Of a stretch of DNA of 64,000 nt, positions 24,045 through 34,529 are shown one piece after another. The DNA comes from Siphonodentalium dalli. Its lineage: Eukaryota; Mollusca; Scaphopoda; Gadilida; Siphonodentaliidae. The notes under the pieces are model-generated. The model made no database searches, was not told the DNA's origin, and worked only from the letters and a program-made list of their open reading frames with translations. Position numbers and translations under genes: made by a program. Location of the stretch: the NCBI GenBank assembly GCA_032622095.1, contig CP136061.1, positions 90,559,845 through 90,623,844 on the forward strand, in the 5' to 3' direction. Each line of letters starts with the position of its first letter. The stretch's first letter is position 1.

Positions 24045-25559
24045 TTGAGAAATTATAGTGCAATTTTCTAAATTTTCGCATTATTTCATCACATAAAATC
24101 ATTTAAAATACGACAAGCAACTGGAAATGTTTTTGAACATTCTAGAAGGGGTACATGTCCCTGATATATGTTTAAAATTTATCGCGTAAACTATGACAGA
24201 TACCAAAGTTATAATTAGTTTTATAGACCCACCCTAAATGCCCCATAGTAAATGCATGCGACCGTAAAGCACGTGGCTTTATTTGGATACTTTCTGGCCC
24301 ACAATGCAACAGTCAAAATGGTTATCTGTAAAATGGTCTATAGGTAAAATAAAGTCCATCCTGATTACGATACGCGGCAAACTAACTTCATTTATATTAT
24401 TCGATTAATACAAGCCGTTACTCTTTTCATCATTACTATCAATAAACACGAATTATGCATGCACGTAAGAAACAGGTCTGTTGTGACAAACGCATGGCCA
24501 AATAGCCTGTCTTAGAAAAGCCGACGAAATTACTAACAGATGTACATCGTTTAGGAATTTCGTCTGCTTTCCAAAGAGACATACACAGCGTACTCCGGTA
24601 TCAGGCTATAGGAGGCCATGCAGTTAGCTCGTACTGCGAGAAGCACACTCGATTAATTATCTTCATCCGGGCACTCTGAACCAACGGGGCCCGCTTCTTC
24701 GTTATGTCGCAATAATCAAAGTGCCCCTTTAAGCATACCCAAAAGAAATTAAACCCAAAAAAATCTAAAAAAAAAAAAATGGATTTTAGGGCCGATTTTA
24801 CAGACCGTAAATTAGGGCCGATGAGATCGGCCCCTGGCACTGAAAGGGTTAAAGTGACAGTGGGCTTTGGTATAGCAGGTTACTATTGTGTTGTTAATCA
24901 CAATTTAATGATAGTTGCTTCAGAATTTGATGTTAGAAAGCAGTGAATTTTCATTGGCATCTTGGAGTTAGTAACAGAGTTTTAACTAAATTGAGTATAT
25001 TATGAAATGCTATATTTATGTGATGTTTGCTGGAATTTTAACTAAATTAAGCTGATTTATTCAATCGCAGGTGATGGCTAACACCTCTTTCTCTTGGACT
25101 TGATGTAATGCACTATTACAGTTAATATTTATCTCTGTAATGGGTACACACATACTATACTGTCCTGATCCATGTACACCTTTAATAACTGTATCCATAT
25201 CAGATGCAGCTATACTAACAACTGTTGAGAGCCACAGGTCACAGCACAGTTTATTTATTCATCTCATTTAGTTGATGGATAACTGCAATATGTGATCACA
25301 GCTGGTTGATGGATGAGTATAACATATAAACCCAGCTGGTTGAAATATTGTGGGAAAACCTGCGAAGTTCATATTGGGCAGGGACGATCGTTTGATAAAA
25401 ACCAATTTGAATTTCTATGACTGGCCACACATAAATTCATTGATTCCAATAATTTCAGGAATTTGCTGATACAGGGCTTTCGCAAGCCATCCTCAGTTTG
25501 TATGCTAAATAACCATGTCTCATCGCAGGTTCTGATGGCCAAATTCTACTGTCTAAATA

Positions 25560-26400
25560 TACAGTACATGTACATGTACCTGCTGTATGTGGTACTTATG
25601 CATATATTATTACATGCAGTACACCTGTTGTATGTAGTCCTTTCTACATATACTACTGTAGAGAGTACACCTGGTCTGACCTCCTGTATAGTACCATGTA
25701 CATATTCTAATGTAGGCAATATTGATTGATTGATTGATGATTGATTGGGGTTTATTGTCGCTTTAGCCACTAAGGCCATATCACGACATTGCCAGTTTTA
25801 GTGGTGGAGGAAATCCGCACACTTGCGACTAATCTAACAGTGATTTCAATGGCTGATAAACTCGTCAACCATGTGCGGCAAACCACCGACCATCGGCGAG
25901 TAACTGGCAACTCCACCAGATAACGATTTCGAGTTACCAAGTCCACGATGGAAACATGTGGATTTGAACCCTTATCGCCAGCGCTGGAGGGCGAAACGGC
26001 TTGGAGTGGTACCCCTAACCGATTGAGCCACCGAGGCCCCTAATGTAGGCAATACACCTGCTGTATGTAGTACCATATGCATATAATACACCTCATGTAT
26101 GTAATGTACATTTGTAGCCAGTACAGCTGTTGTATGCATTATTACATGCATATACTACTGTAGACGGTATATTTGCTGGTATGTAGTACCATGCTGTATA
26201 TAGTACTATGTACATATACTATACTGTAGGCAGTACACCGGCTTTACCTGCCAATATGTTGTACTATGCTCTATGTAGTACTATGTACATATACTATACT
26301 GTAGGTGGTACACATGTTATACCTGCCAGTATGTAGTACTATGTACTTATACTATGCTGTAAGTAGTACACCTGTCAGAATGATGTAGTACTATGTTAGC
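25560..26400 (+). repeat. Degenerate array rich in TGTAGTACTATGTACATATA words
   Basis: Loose units with ATGTAGTACYATGTACATAT, ACTGTAGRCAGTACACCTG and GTATGTAGTAC words repeat about every 40-60 bp. The array is interrupted by the SINE at 25722-26040. Confidence 0.7.
25722..26040 (-). repeat. tRNA-derived SINE with target-site duplication
   Basis: On the minus strand the element starts GGGGCCTCGGTGGCTCAATC. The Pol III A box (TGGCTCAATCGGTTA) is at 26016-26030 and the B box (GGGTTCAAATC) at 25961-25971, spaced as in a tRNA gene. A body of about 210 bp follows, ending in a tail of ATCA/CAAT repeats at 25722-25750. The 14-bp direct repeat TAATGTAGGCAATA flanks it exactly (25708-25721 and 26041-26054). 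This is retroposition by a LINE machinery. The partner LINE is not in the window. Confidence 0.93.
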
Positions 26401-26696
26401 AGTAAGCCTGTTGTATCTTTAGAGTTTATAGTGGGTCCTCACTGATTACCATCACAAACAAACAAACCTTCCCAGGGTTACTCCACGAGTTAGTGCTATC
26501 TTCACAAACCAACATGAAGAGTCTTTATCAACAGGTGAAGTCAAAGTTAAAGTATGGCCGTGCTGGGACCGCAATTTATAGTGCTTATATGAACAGTGTT
26601 AACTGTGTTTTTGAATTGTTGATGCCAAAAGTTCCCAGCAATAATAGTTAATGTTTTCAATATTCCAATTTTGTATATTACTTGGACACTGGAATA

Positions 26697-26906
26697 TACA
26701 GTAATGCCCTAGTAAGTAATCGACTCTTTAACTACAGCAGAATTATGGGTAACTTTTCAGGATTTAGTCGGAAATATGGCTTGTTGCCATTCATCGGAAA
26801 GCTCTCGGGGAGATGAATGGCAACAAGCCATATTTCCGACTAAATCCTGAAAAGTTACCCATAATTCTGCTATGGTTAAGAAGTTGATTAATTAGAGCAT
26901 TACTGC
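26697..26906. repeat. Family A foldback, near-complete
   Basis: TACAGTAATGCCCTAGTAAG to TTAATTAGAGCATTACTGCA. Arms meet at CTCGGGGAGATGAATGG after a small inner deletion. Confidence 0.9.
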
Positions 26907-27564
26907 ATATGAACATAAGCATGGCATGTAGACATGCATATTATAAAATGTTATTTTCCTGATAAATGTCTGATTAAAATGAATACAGTTGAATATTAGT
27001 AGGGCATGTATACATACATATGAAGTTTCTCAGGCTGTTTGCTGATGCATGTAATAGAGAGAGACAGACGATTTATTGCCATCTCAGCGTGCATGATCTA
27101 GATCCGTCATGAGGAACCAAGTGGACGGCCCGACATTTCTCTCAAGTGGACGGGGATTGGCGGTATTGATAGGCCCCTATTGTATGATATACCCGACACA
27201 ATTACTTAATTATGTGGCTTCACGTGCTTCGATTGTTACTTCGTGGCCTAAATTCAGTGATGAGAGGCGTGCATGTGCGTCGTGTATATACCACAAGCAC
27301 TATTCCGACATATGTGAAACTTAGTTGCAGTCAAAAGGAGACGTGGTGCGCAAATTTTATGTCTTTTGTGTCTTGATTTGGTCATTGTGATTATATTGTT
27401 GTAAGAACTTGCTGTGTGGCCGTGGCCCATGTGAATTATCATTTCCATAGATGGCGAAATAAGTAGTACTAATGTACCACTTAGTGTTATTTTAAAGTAA
27501 ATTGAACTGACTGTCATTTGAACCTTCAATTCTTTTCTACATAAATTTAGGAAGAGGAATAAGA

Positions 27565-27702
27565 TAGAGTAATGCCCTAAGTAATCGACTCCATAACCAC
27601 AGCAGAATTATGGGTAACTTTTCAGGAATTACTCGGAAATATGGCTTGTTGCCATTCATCGGAATGTGGTTAAGAAGTTGATTACTTAGAGCATTACTGT
27701 AG
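27565..27702. repeat. Family A foldback, shortened right arm
   Basis: TAGAGTAATGCCCTAAGTAA leads the left arm. After CATTCATCGGAA it jumps to TGTGGTTAAGAAGTTGATTA and GCATTACTGTA. It shows the same type of right-arm loss as 2199-2343, but at a different breakpoint. Confidence 0.85.
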
Positions 27703-27778
27703 GTTGATAAAATACATGAAATACTGATATCTAGTCTGAACTCCACTTTGAAAGAACTATCAAAAATCATATTAATTG

Positions 27779-28048
27779 GAACCTTTTCTATACTAAAGCA
27801 TCATTGATGAGTAGTTAATAGTTAACCCATAGAAACTGTTCAGATAATATGTTCAACATTCGAAAATAGGTAATTTCTTGAACTTATAATCTAAACATTT
27901 TCCTCGAAAATAGGGCTCCAAGCTTCTTCACTTTTATTTATCTGTCGTTTGCTTTTACCACCTTAATATCCCTCCAAATGAATAACAGACCGCTCTGATG
28001 TACATTTCTTAACTGACTGGGAGAATCTATTTATTCAGAAAGGGTTAA
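27779..28048 (-). repeat. Family F TTAA element
   Basis: The reverse strand starts TTAACCCTTTCTGAATAAAT and follows the 39444 copy: GATTCTCCCAGTCAGTTAAG, TCTGTTATTCATTTGG, and an end with CTCATCAATGATGCTTTAGT and AAAAGGTT. It is diverged but spans both ends. Confidence 0.65.
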
Positions 28049-28979
28049 AAAAGGGGTGTAATTATAAGGACAAGGTCCCAAACTCCCAATCACATACAGG
28101 CCATATAAGAATAATAAGATGCTGACCCGCACCCCGCACCATAGTAAGTGTATGTATTATTCTCACAAGAAGTTGTACTGGGTCAGCTTGTATATTTGCT
28201 TCTGAGTTTTTGCACCAAAGCATACCAGTGTATGGGTGTAGCTGAGCTCACTGGGCCAGCCATGTTATTATAACCTCAAATCTAATCCTCATATACAATC
28301 TTGGCTGGCACTGACAGAACAATTTCATAAATAATATGTGTAAAATTTGATAATCCTCAGTTATGAATGCTGCGATTGGAGATTAGACTGTGACATTCTG
28401 CGATTTGATTTAAGACATCTGGGAACTGCCCAGATCGGATTATAGCTCCATAGATACCTGCCGTCTCAAAAGAATACTGCTCCTCTGTGCTATCTGACAT
28501 TTCTGCATCAATAAGCAGATAAATTGTCAATGTCTGTTGCAGAGAGATGGGGGGGGGGGCATGTGCAGTCAGGCCTTCAGAATATGATACCGGCCATTTG
28601 CAGAATGCTCAGCGGGCTACAGTGGGGGCCTAATCATTATATGGGGGGGGGTCCTAGCACTATATGCCAAAGGCATATCCCGAGGGCCGCAGGCCCGAGA
28701 TGGGGAGGGTTCCGGGGGTGGGGGGTTCCGGGAAAATGTTTGAATGTTAAGTGCTCTGAGAGCGAATTTAGCGTCTTTTTATGCATTGCTGGTGTCTTTT
28801 CTATCAGAGGAATCAAGACAACTTTTCAACAACCATATGACACCCCAATAACGAATTCAGGGTCTCTAATTCTGCTAGATCATAATCTACGGTAGTTTCT
28901 ATCCAAACTCCAGGCAGTGTTACCACTACATTAAGGATACTATCAAAGCATTTCTTACATACATCATTTAATGACTTTA

Positions 28980-29215
28980 ATGACGCTACTCCGCACAGCA
29001 TGCTAGCATCACCAAATTCATCCTCTAGGAACCTTATTCTGCATGGTTTCATCTGCTATGGGACACCTAGACTCAGAATTAAGTTCCCTGATGGTGAATA
29101 TTATGATGTGCACCCATTGGGCACCTCGTTTCTAAGGTCATTTGTTGAGCTTATTATCTGACATTTCCTACAGGAACTACTCAGTCAATGAGTATTTAGT
29201 GTAGAAAGTTGCCCC
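28980..29215. repeat. Decayed family C and family F fragments
   Basis: GCTAGCATCACCAAATTCAT and CCTCTAGGAACCTTATTCTG are family C words. GACATTTCCTACAGGAACTA and TCAATGAGTATTTAGT at 29158-29210 match the family F right end. Neither is complete. Confidence 0.55.
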
Positions 29216-29235
29216 ATCATGTTAGCGGCCATCAC

Positions 29236-29388
29236 TACAGTAATGCCTTAAATAATCGACCCCTTAACCACAGCAGAATCCGAGAGCTTTCCGATGAATG
29301 GCAACAAGCCATATTTCCAAATAAATCCTGAAAAGTTACCCATAATTATGCTGTGGTTAAGGGGTCGATTATTTAGGGCATAACTGTA
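29236..29388. repeat. Family A foldback, left arm shortened
   Basis: TACAGTAATGCCTTAAATAA and the outer left arm jump from CAGCAGAAT to CCGAGAGCTTTCCGATGAAT. The right arm is full and ends GGCATAACTGTA. Confidence 0.88.
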
Positions 29389-29676
29389 TCTCAAAAACAG
29401 ATCCCGGTATAAAACTACATATATAAAATGCTTGTTATTCATATCGGACTCAGGATGAGGTGGTGACCTTCATTCCAGGTCCCTGGGTGCTTGTTAAATC
29501 TGATAATATTAATGAATGCTAAAACATAAGAGCTAGCTCTATCTCTCTGCCCTGGTGTATCTTCATGAATTATTCATTGTATATACAAGTGTTTTATGAT
29601 CACCCAATTCTCAGGTTACATTACAACAATGTTTTTAGCTGACTCCACAATCTACTGACTGAGAAGGCTCATTCAA

Positions 29677-29895
29677 CCAAGCCTTGAAATAGTGTGTCTG
29701 TCATTTGCAGAATGAGGTCCCCAGAGGGTGAATTTAGTGATGCTACCCCGCATAGCGGGCTAGCATCACCAAATTCACCCTCTGGGAACCTCATTCTGCT
29801 ATGAATGGCAACAAGCCATATTTCCAACTAAATCCTGAAAAGTAACCCATAATTCTGCTGTGGTTAAGGAGTCGATTATTTAGGGCATTACTGTA
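29677..29895. repeat. Hybrid hairpin: left half of family C joined to right half of family A
   Basis: CAAGCCTTGAAATAGTGTGT through AACCTCATTCTGCT (to 29800) is the first half of family C. ATGAATGGCAACAAGCCATA onward to GGGCATTACTGTA is the right arm of family A. Neither family's other half is present. Confidence 0.85.
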
Positions 29896-30365
29896 GCTTC
29901 TATAAAAATACAAACCACAGAAATTTTGGTTTAAACATTTCTTAAGGGAACTTCTCTTCAATTATTATTTAGTATAGGGTTAAGGATAAATGCTTCATTC
30001 TATCATATTGTTAGCGATTGGTATTTAGTACTAGTGTTATTGAGTTGGCTATTTTCGTGGATTGGAATTCATTCATTCAAACTAAATTGTAGAGAAATTG
30101 GAAGGTCCTCAAAAGAGCTCAGAATGACATTTATTTGTGCTCCTACCTCAAAAGCGTACAAAGGAAAATATTTAGCCTCATGTCACACTCGTTACTTTTG
30201 TATGTGATCTCCAGTGGCCTCACACAAATTAACTTCACCCCAAACATCACATATTACTTTGTACTCAAATCATTATTTCTTTCAGTAATTGCTTTCTAAA
30301 TTATATCTAGACTTTGAACTCAAAAAAATGTGGCTCAAGAGATTTTTGTATTTTATGGTGAACAG

Positions 30366-30553
30366 TCCTAAGTTTAGTGTGCCTCTCATTTGCAGAATGA
30401 GGTCCCAGAGGGTGAATTTTGTGATGCTGTCTCACAAAGCAGGCTAGCATCACCAAATTCACCCTCTGCACTGAGAGCTTTCTGACTAAACCCTGAAAAC
30501 TTACTCATAATTCTGCTGTGGTTAAGGAGTCTATTATTTAGGGCATTACTGTA
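30366..30553. repeat. Second hybrid hairpin: left half of C joined to right arm of A
   Basis: TTAGTGTGCCTCTCATTTGC through CCAAATTCACCCTCTGCA is family C. CTGAGAGCTTTCTGACTAAA to GGGCATTACTGTA is family A. The junction differs from the one at 29800. Confidence 0.8.
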
Positions 30554-31496
30554 TGTAACCCCAGATGCCCTGAACTATTCAGGTGTAAATGACTTAATGT
30601 TGATAGGTTATTGGAGTTTATCTTACATAACTTATGGTTACATGGTATATATTACACATAGGGTTATCTGCATCTACCTAATCACATGAGTTCAGGTATA
30701 ATCGTACTTGCGAGCACAGTGAATGTTTAGAAGAAACTTCGGCACAGCGTCTACACAACCCTCCTGGATCTCTGATTAAAAAACAAGTCTGACTGTAAGC
30801 TCACTATAAATATTTACAGTGGGGCACATGACTTAGCCGATTTTTATCATCTTAAGAATGCTAATTCTCAGGGAACAATACCAGTCCACTTCCGCATAGG
30901 CAGGCTACCTGGATGTTAAACCAGCCCACCGAGATTAGAACCATCTTGATTGTACCAGATGTAATAATAAAAAGCATGGTTATATCTTTTGAAAATAAAC
31001 CTGGACTGAGAATCTCTGGTAACTATTGGTCATGTGTTGTCTGGTCGCCGTGGTAACTGCTGGTCATGTATTGTCTGGTAGACTGGTTCTCCACCTGGTT
31101 ATTAATTTGAGCCAGCATGCCAGCTGCCTGTCTGTACGTCTGTTAGTGTCATTCATGATAACCACCAACATTTGCCAATTCATTTATCTATCATGCTGGT
31201 TTTTATACAACACAGCTTCACAAGTGTTTTGTATATTGGATTTAAAATATAAGGATTGGATAAGAGGTCACTATGGACACGGGTTCAACCCCGTGACTGC
31301 CCAACTTACTTACTCAGCCCAATACCTGCATGCCCTACCTAAAAGCTATAACTGAACTCTGCCTTACCAAACCCTACATTCCCAGTACTACGAGGCACAA
31401 AATCCCCTTTAATTCTTCATGCAATGGCAATAAAGAACTCATATCCACTAAAACAGTAATGTTTTTATTTCCCCACTTTTTATGACAATACATGTG

Positions 31497-31714
31497 TACA
31501 GTAATGCTCTAAGTAATCGACTTCTTGACCACAGCAGAATTATGGGTAACTTTTCAGGATTTAGTCGGAAATATGGCTTGTTGCCATTCATCGGAAAGCT
31601 CTCGGGGGAGAGCTTTCCGATGAATGGCAACAAGCCATATTTCCGACTAAATCCTGAAAAGTTACCCATAATTCTGCTGTGGTTAAGAAGTCGATTACTT
31701 AGAGCATTACTGTA
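31497..31714. repeat. Family A foldback, complete
   Basis: TACAGTAATGCTCTAAGTAA to TTACTTAGAGCATTACTGTA, arms meeting at CTCTCGGGGGAGAGC. It ends 86 bp before the prickle exon at 31801. A CAGTAATG word at 31453 may be a scrap of another copy. Confidence 0.93.
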
Positions 31715-31800
31715 CCTCTGAATAAAAAAATTGGGGTTTGAAAATTAAGTGGGCCTTTAATTATGCATAGTTTCAAATACCTGCTTTCTGCTTGTTTCAG

Positions 31801-32052
31801 GTTCATCAGTATTTCTCTGCTATACCCGAGGAGAAGGTTCCGTACATAAACAGCGGGGGAGAGCGTTATCGCCTCGGACAGCTCCTCCAACAGTTACCTC
31901 CCCACGACAATGAGGTGCGGTACTGTAATATACTGTCAGAAGAAGAGAAACGTGAGCTGCGCATGTTCAGCGTACAGAGGAAGAGAGATGCACTCGGGCG
32001 GGGTAGCGTTAAGCCTCTACCACTCACAGTACAGGGTGCTATTTGTACACGG
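31801..32052 (+). CDS. prickle: prickle, exon for the second half of PET and first LIM1 ligand
   Basis: This 252-bp, 84-codon exon lies between the acceptor CTGCTTGTTTCAG and the donor GTAAGT. Both borders fall between codons. It encodes [18 protein letters not shown], then the [16 protein letters not shown] core of PET, an [11 protein letters not shown] segment, RKRDALGRG, and ends GAICTR. The PET domain contributes to membrane association and partner binding in Prickle. The Cys of GAIC is the first zinc ligand of LIM1; its CxxC partner is the first codon of the next exon, so the intron cuts the zinc-binding pair. Matching PET residues and frame leave little doubt. The longer open frame running past 32052 is intron read-through. 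Confidence 0.95.
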
Positions 32053-32125
32053 GTAAGTACCTTGGCCCCTCCCCAGATCGGTCCAGCCCAAACCTTGATA
32101 CCTGTCCATATACCAGAAATCAGGC

Positions 32126-32525
32126 TTAACCCTTTACCCAACAAACCGGCCAAAACCGGCCAAATAAAGCTTCAACAGCCTAAAATATCTTCGGTCTGTC
32201 TCAATAGAACCATACAAATATGGATATCATTGGAACCGGCTCCTTGACCACATTGTGATAGTTACAGTTATACCCTGTGCCAATGCATTCTCTTATATAT
32301 GCGAGTCGACCATAGGTCGCCTCGCATATATAAGAGAATGCATTGGCCTAAAAAAAATCTTTTTTTAACACTTTTTACCATTTTTTCTTACATTCTTTAA
32401 CATTTTTATAATTTTTAATGTGTTAAGCCAATGCATTCTCTTATATATGCGAGGCGACCTATGGTCGACTCGCATATATAAGAGAATGCATTGGCACATG
32501 GCCCTTCTGTTGGGTAAAGGGTTAA
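32126..32525. repeat. TTAA element, ACCCAACA family, two core hairpins
   Basis: TTAACCCTTTACCCAACAAA on the left, CTGTTGGGTAAAGGGTTAA on the right. Same orientation as 11392. Its right TTAA (32522-32525) is also the left TTAA of the next element. Confidence 0.92.
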
Positions 32526-32820
32526 CCTCTTCACTGTTTATGACGTCATGTGCTGTGCCATTTTCCAGTGGTAAAATATAATGGAAATATCACGAAAAAC
32601 ATAAAACTGACTCAGTTGAGATGCTATTATCATTCACAATCGTGGAAGATCATACACTGTTTGAAACTTTGAGATACAGTTGTTCCAATGCACCTATCTC
32701 TGAGTTCCAGTCATGAATAATGTATGACTGCTAGTGTGCTGAATTAGTACTCAGTATGGACTTATAGCACACCATATGACATTTTATGTATATAGCAGCC
32801 AAGAGGTTAACCCTTTACCC
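32522..32820. repeat. Family E TTAA element between two others
   Basis: TTAACCTCTTCACTGTTTAT and CAGCCAAGAGGTTAA are the inverted ends. The interior matches 1758-2074 (TTCACAATCGTGGAA, TCTGAGTTCCAGTCATGAAT). Both its TTAA borders are shared with neighbouring elements. Confidence 0.88.
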
Positions 32821-33206
32821 AACAGAAGGGCCCTGTGCCAATGCATTCTCTTATATATGCGAGTCGACCATAGGTCGCCTCGCATATATAAGAGAATGCA
32901 TTGGCTTAACACATTAAAAATTATAAAATTGTTAAAGAATGTAAGAAAAAATGGTAAAAAGTGTTAAAAAAAGATTTTTTTTAGGCCAATGCATTCTCTT
33001 ATATATGCGAGGCGACCTATGGTCGACTCGCATATATAAGAGAATGCATTGGCACAGGGCATAACTGTAACTATCACAATGTGGTCAAGGAGCCGGTTCC
33101 AATGATATCCATATTTGTATGGTTCTATTGAGACAGACCGAAGATATTTTAGGCTGTTGAAGCTTTATTTGGCCGGTTTTGGCCGTTCTGTTGGGTAAAG
33201 GGTTAA
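32817..33206. repeat. TTAA element, ACCCAACA family, opposite orientation to 32126
   Basis: TTAACCCTTTACCCAACAGA to TTCTGTTGGGTAAAGGGTTAA's inner part, nearly identical to 4457-4856. With 32126-32525 it forms a large inverted pair around the family E element. Confidence 0.92.
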
Positions 33207-33748
33207 ATTACTATTATCTATTATAAAATTGAATTGTATATATTCCATTTTAAAATATATCCTGGGGTACTCGTTCCGAACACCATCTCCCCTCCTACTC
33301 TCCTCATTGCTTGAATATTTTCCATTTCCTTCCTGACAACCCGCACATGTGGAATGTGTTGTCTAGGGTACTGCTACAATCCTTTAAACAAAGAAATCAA
33401 CCTAAAGATCATATTTGTCCTAATTAATTTTGAAGGACTATCTGTCAGAGTTGCACCATTACTCAACACCTTGATTCATAGCACATTCACAATACAGCCC
33501 ACAAGAGGCAGTCTGACAGATAATGAAGGAAGAGGGATAACTCTATAATTTCTTCACTGAAGTTCATATGATATATGAAAAAGGACCCTCTTATCTATAA
33601 TTGCTTTGGAATTTGAATGAATTGCCTCTCAAAATTCAATGAATTATAAAGAACATGCAATATGCATCAGATTCTGGGTATAAACTTAAATAAATAAAAC
33701 AATTCTGCATAACTCTTGAATAACAATGATCTTTTGCTTTATTTTCAG

Positions 33749-33952
33749 TGTGAGACTCTGATACCCGGTGGTGAGATGGCCGTGTTTTGTTCTCGAGCTG
33801 GCCACGATAAATGTTGGCATCCGTCGTGCTTCAGCTGCTCGACGTGCCAGGAGCTTCTCGTTGATCTGATATATTTCCACCAGGACGGAGAGTTGTACTG
33901 CGGTCGTCACCATGCTGAACTGCTCAAGCCACGGTGCACTGCTTGTGATGAG
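33749..33952 (+). CDS. prickle: prickle, exon for LIM1 and start of LIM2
   Basis: The exon is 204 bp and 68 codons, both borders between codons (acceptor TTTATTTTCAG, donor GTAACG). It starts with the second Cys of LIM1's CxxC. Next comes [18 protein letters not shown], with the His/Cys ligands in [32 protein letters not shown] completes the second zinc finger. [10 protein letters not shown] supplies the first CxxC of LIM2, which continues in the next exon as IIFADEC. LIM domains of Prickle are protein-binding zinc modules used in contacts with core polarity partners. All expected ligands are present, so the gene looks functional here. Confidence 0.96.
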
Positions 33953-34529
33953 GTAACGTCAAATTTCAACCTTCAAATTCATAATTTTATTCTCATTCAA
34001 TTAAAAAAAGTATACATTCTTCATTTCTAACATATTAGATGATAAGATATTATGAATTACCGTTCATTCATTTCTAAGGGTGTTCAGATAATAAGTTCAA
34101 CTATTAATAAGTCGCCTGAGGCTGTATGTTGAACTTACTATCTGACCATCTGAACAAAATGAATGGATGTGATTGAAGCAAATGATTGCCTGCCAGAAAA
34201 TATCCAATTATCAAAGGGTTAAAATTTAAGTCCAGGGATATCAATGCTAAACCTGCATTTAAAAAATTAGATAGAAAAAAATAATGTTTGATCACAACTT
34301 GCTTGAAATATATTATAGCTTGCAATTGCTAAGCAAATAGTTCATCACAATCTTCTGAAATGGTTCACAAGGCATCGATCACATTCTTAGCCAGCATTTT
34401 ATAATCGGTCAGAGGTGTAGGTAGCTTTTCAAGGGCGATTACATTTATAGTCAGCTTTTCCTAAGTTCATGTGGCATATTTGGCCAGTCACTTTGAATCT
34501 TGAGTAGATGAACGAAAAACAACATTACT

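Larger units (their letters stand above)
18833..24728. mobile_element. 5.9-kb insertion flanked by a TTAA duplication, no recognisable transposase
   Basis: It is bounded by TTAA at 18829-18832 and 24729-24732, of which the 38222 element has only one. Termini read inward as AGTCTCACAATGAGA and, on the other strand, AGGGGCACTTTGATT, sharing AG...CAC..TGA. These are weak inverted ends. Inside are a family D copy, a GC-rich duplication, an inverted-repeat element (23128-24044) and AT-rich DNA with many TACATGTA words. The longest frame (19854-20297, 147 codons) matches nothing I know and lacks transposase motifs. It could be a decayed or non-coding piggyBac-like element that gathered other insertions. 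Confidence 0.65.
18484..24852. repeat. TTAA element, AGTGCCA family, split by a 5.9-kb insertion
   Basis: The left end TTAACCCTTTCAGTGCCAAG at 18484 and the right end CTGGCACTGAAAGGGTTAA at 24852 are inverted. The left part (18484-18832) carries one core hairpin and runs to CGCTATAGCATGCTTAA. The right part resumes at 24729 as TTAAGCATACCCAAAAG. In the related copy at 38222 these two parts are contiguous, so the sequence between is an insertion. Confidence 0.88.
2629..31800 (+). other. prickle: Large prickle intron splitting the PET domain (about 29.2 kb)
   Basis: It runs from donor GTGAGT to the acceptor CTGCTTGTTTCAG. It is packed with foldback transposons, TTAA elements, one SINE and degenerate tandem repeats, listed separately. 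Longer stretches where I see nothing are roughly 3920-4456, 6210-7033, 7151-8000, 8320-8890, 10100-10710, 10790-11217, 11760-12500, 13936-15013, 16700-17624, 18840-21540 (AT-rich, one 147-codon frame), 24045-24728, 24853-25560, 26907-27564, 28050-28979 and 30554-31496. A G-rich run lies near 11110 and another near 28550-28740. Confidence 0.85.
32053..33748 (+). other. prickle: prickle intron filled by three abutting TTAA elements
   Basis: Donor GTAAGTACC to acceptor TTTGCTTTATTTTCAG. 32126-33206 is transposon. 33207-33748 is AT-rich and I see nothing in it. Confidence 0.85.

Noticed and set aside
31255-31310. tRNA-like GGGTTCAACCCC near 31282
   Set aside because: A B-box-like word with a short stem, but no A box or acceptor stem at the right distance.
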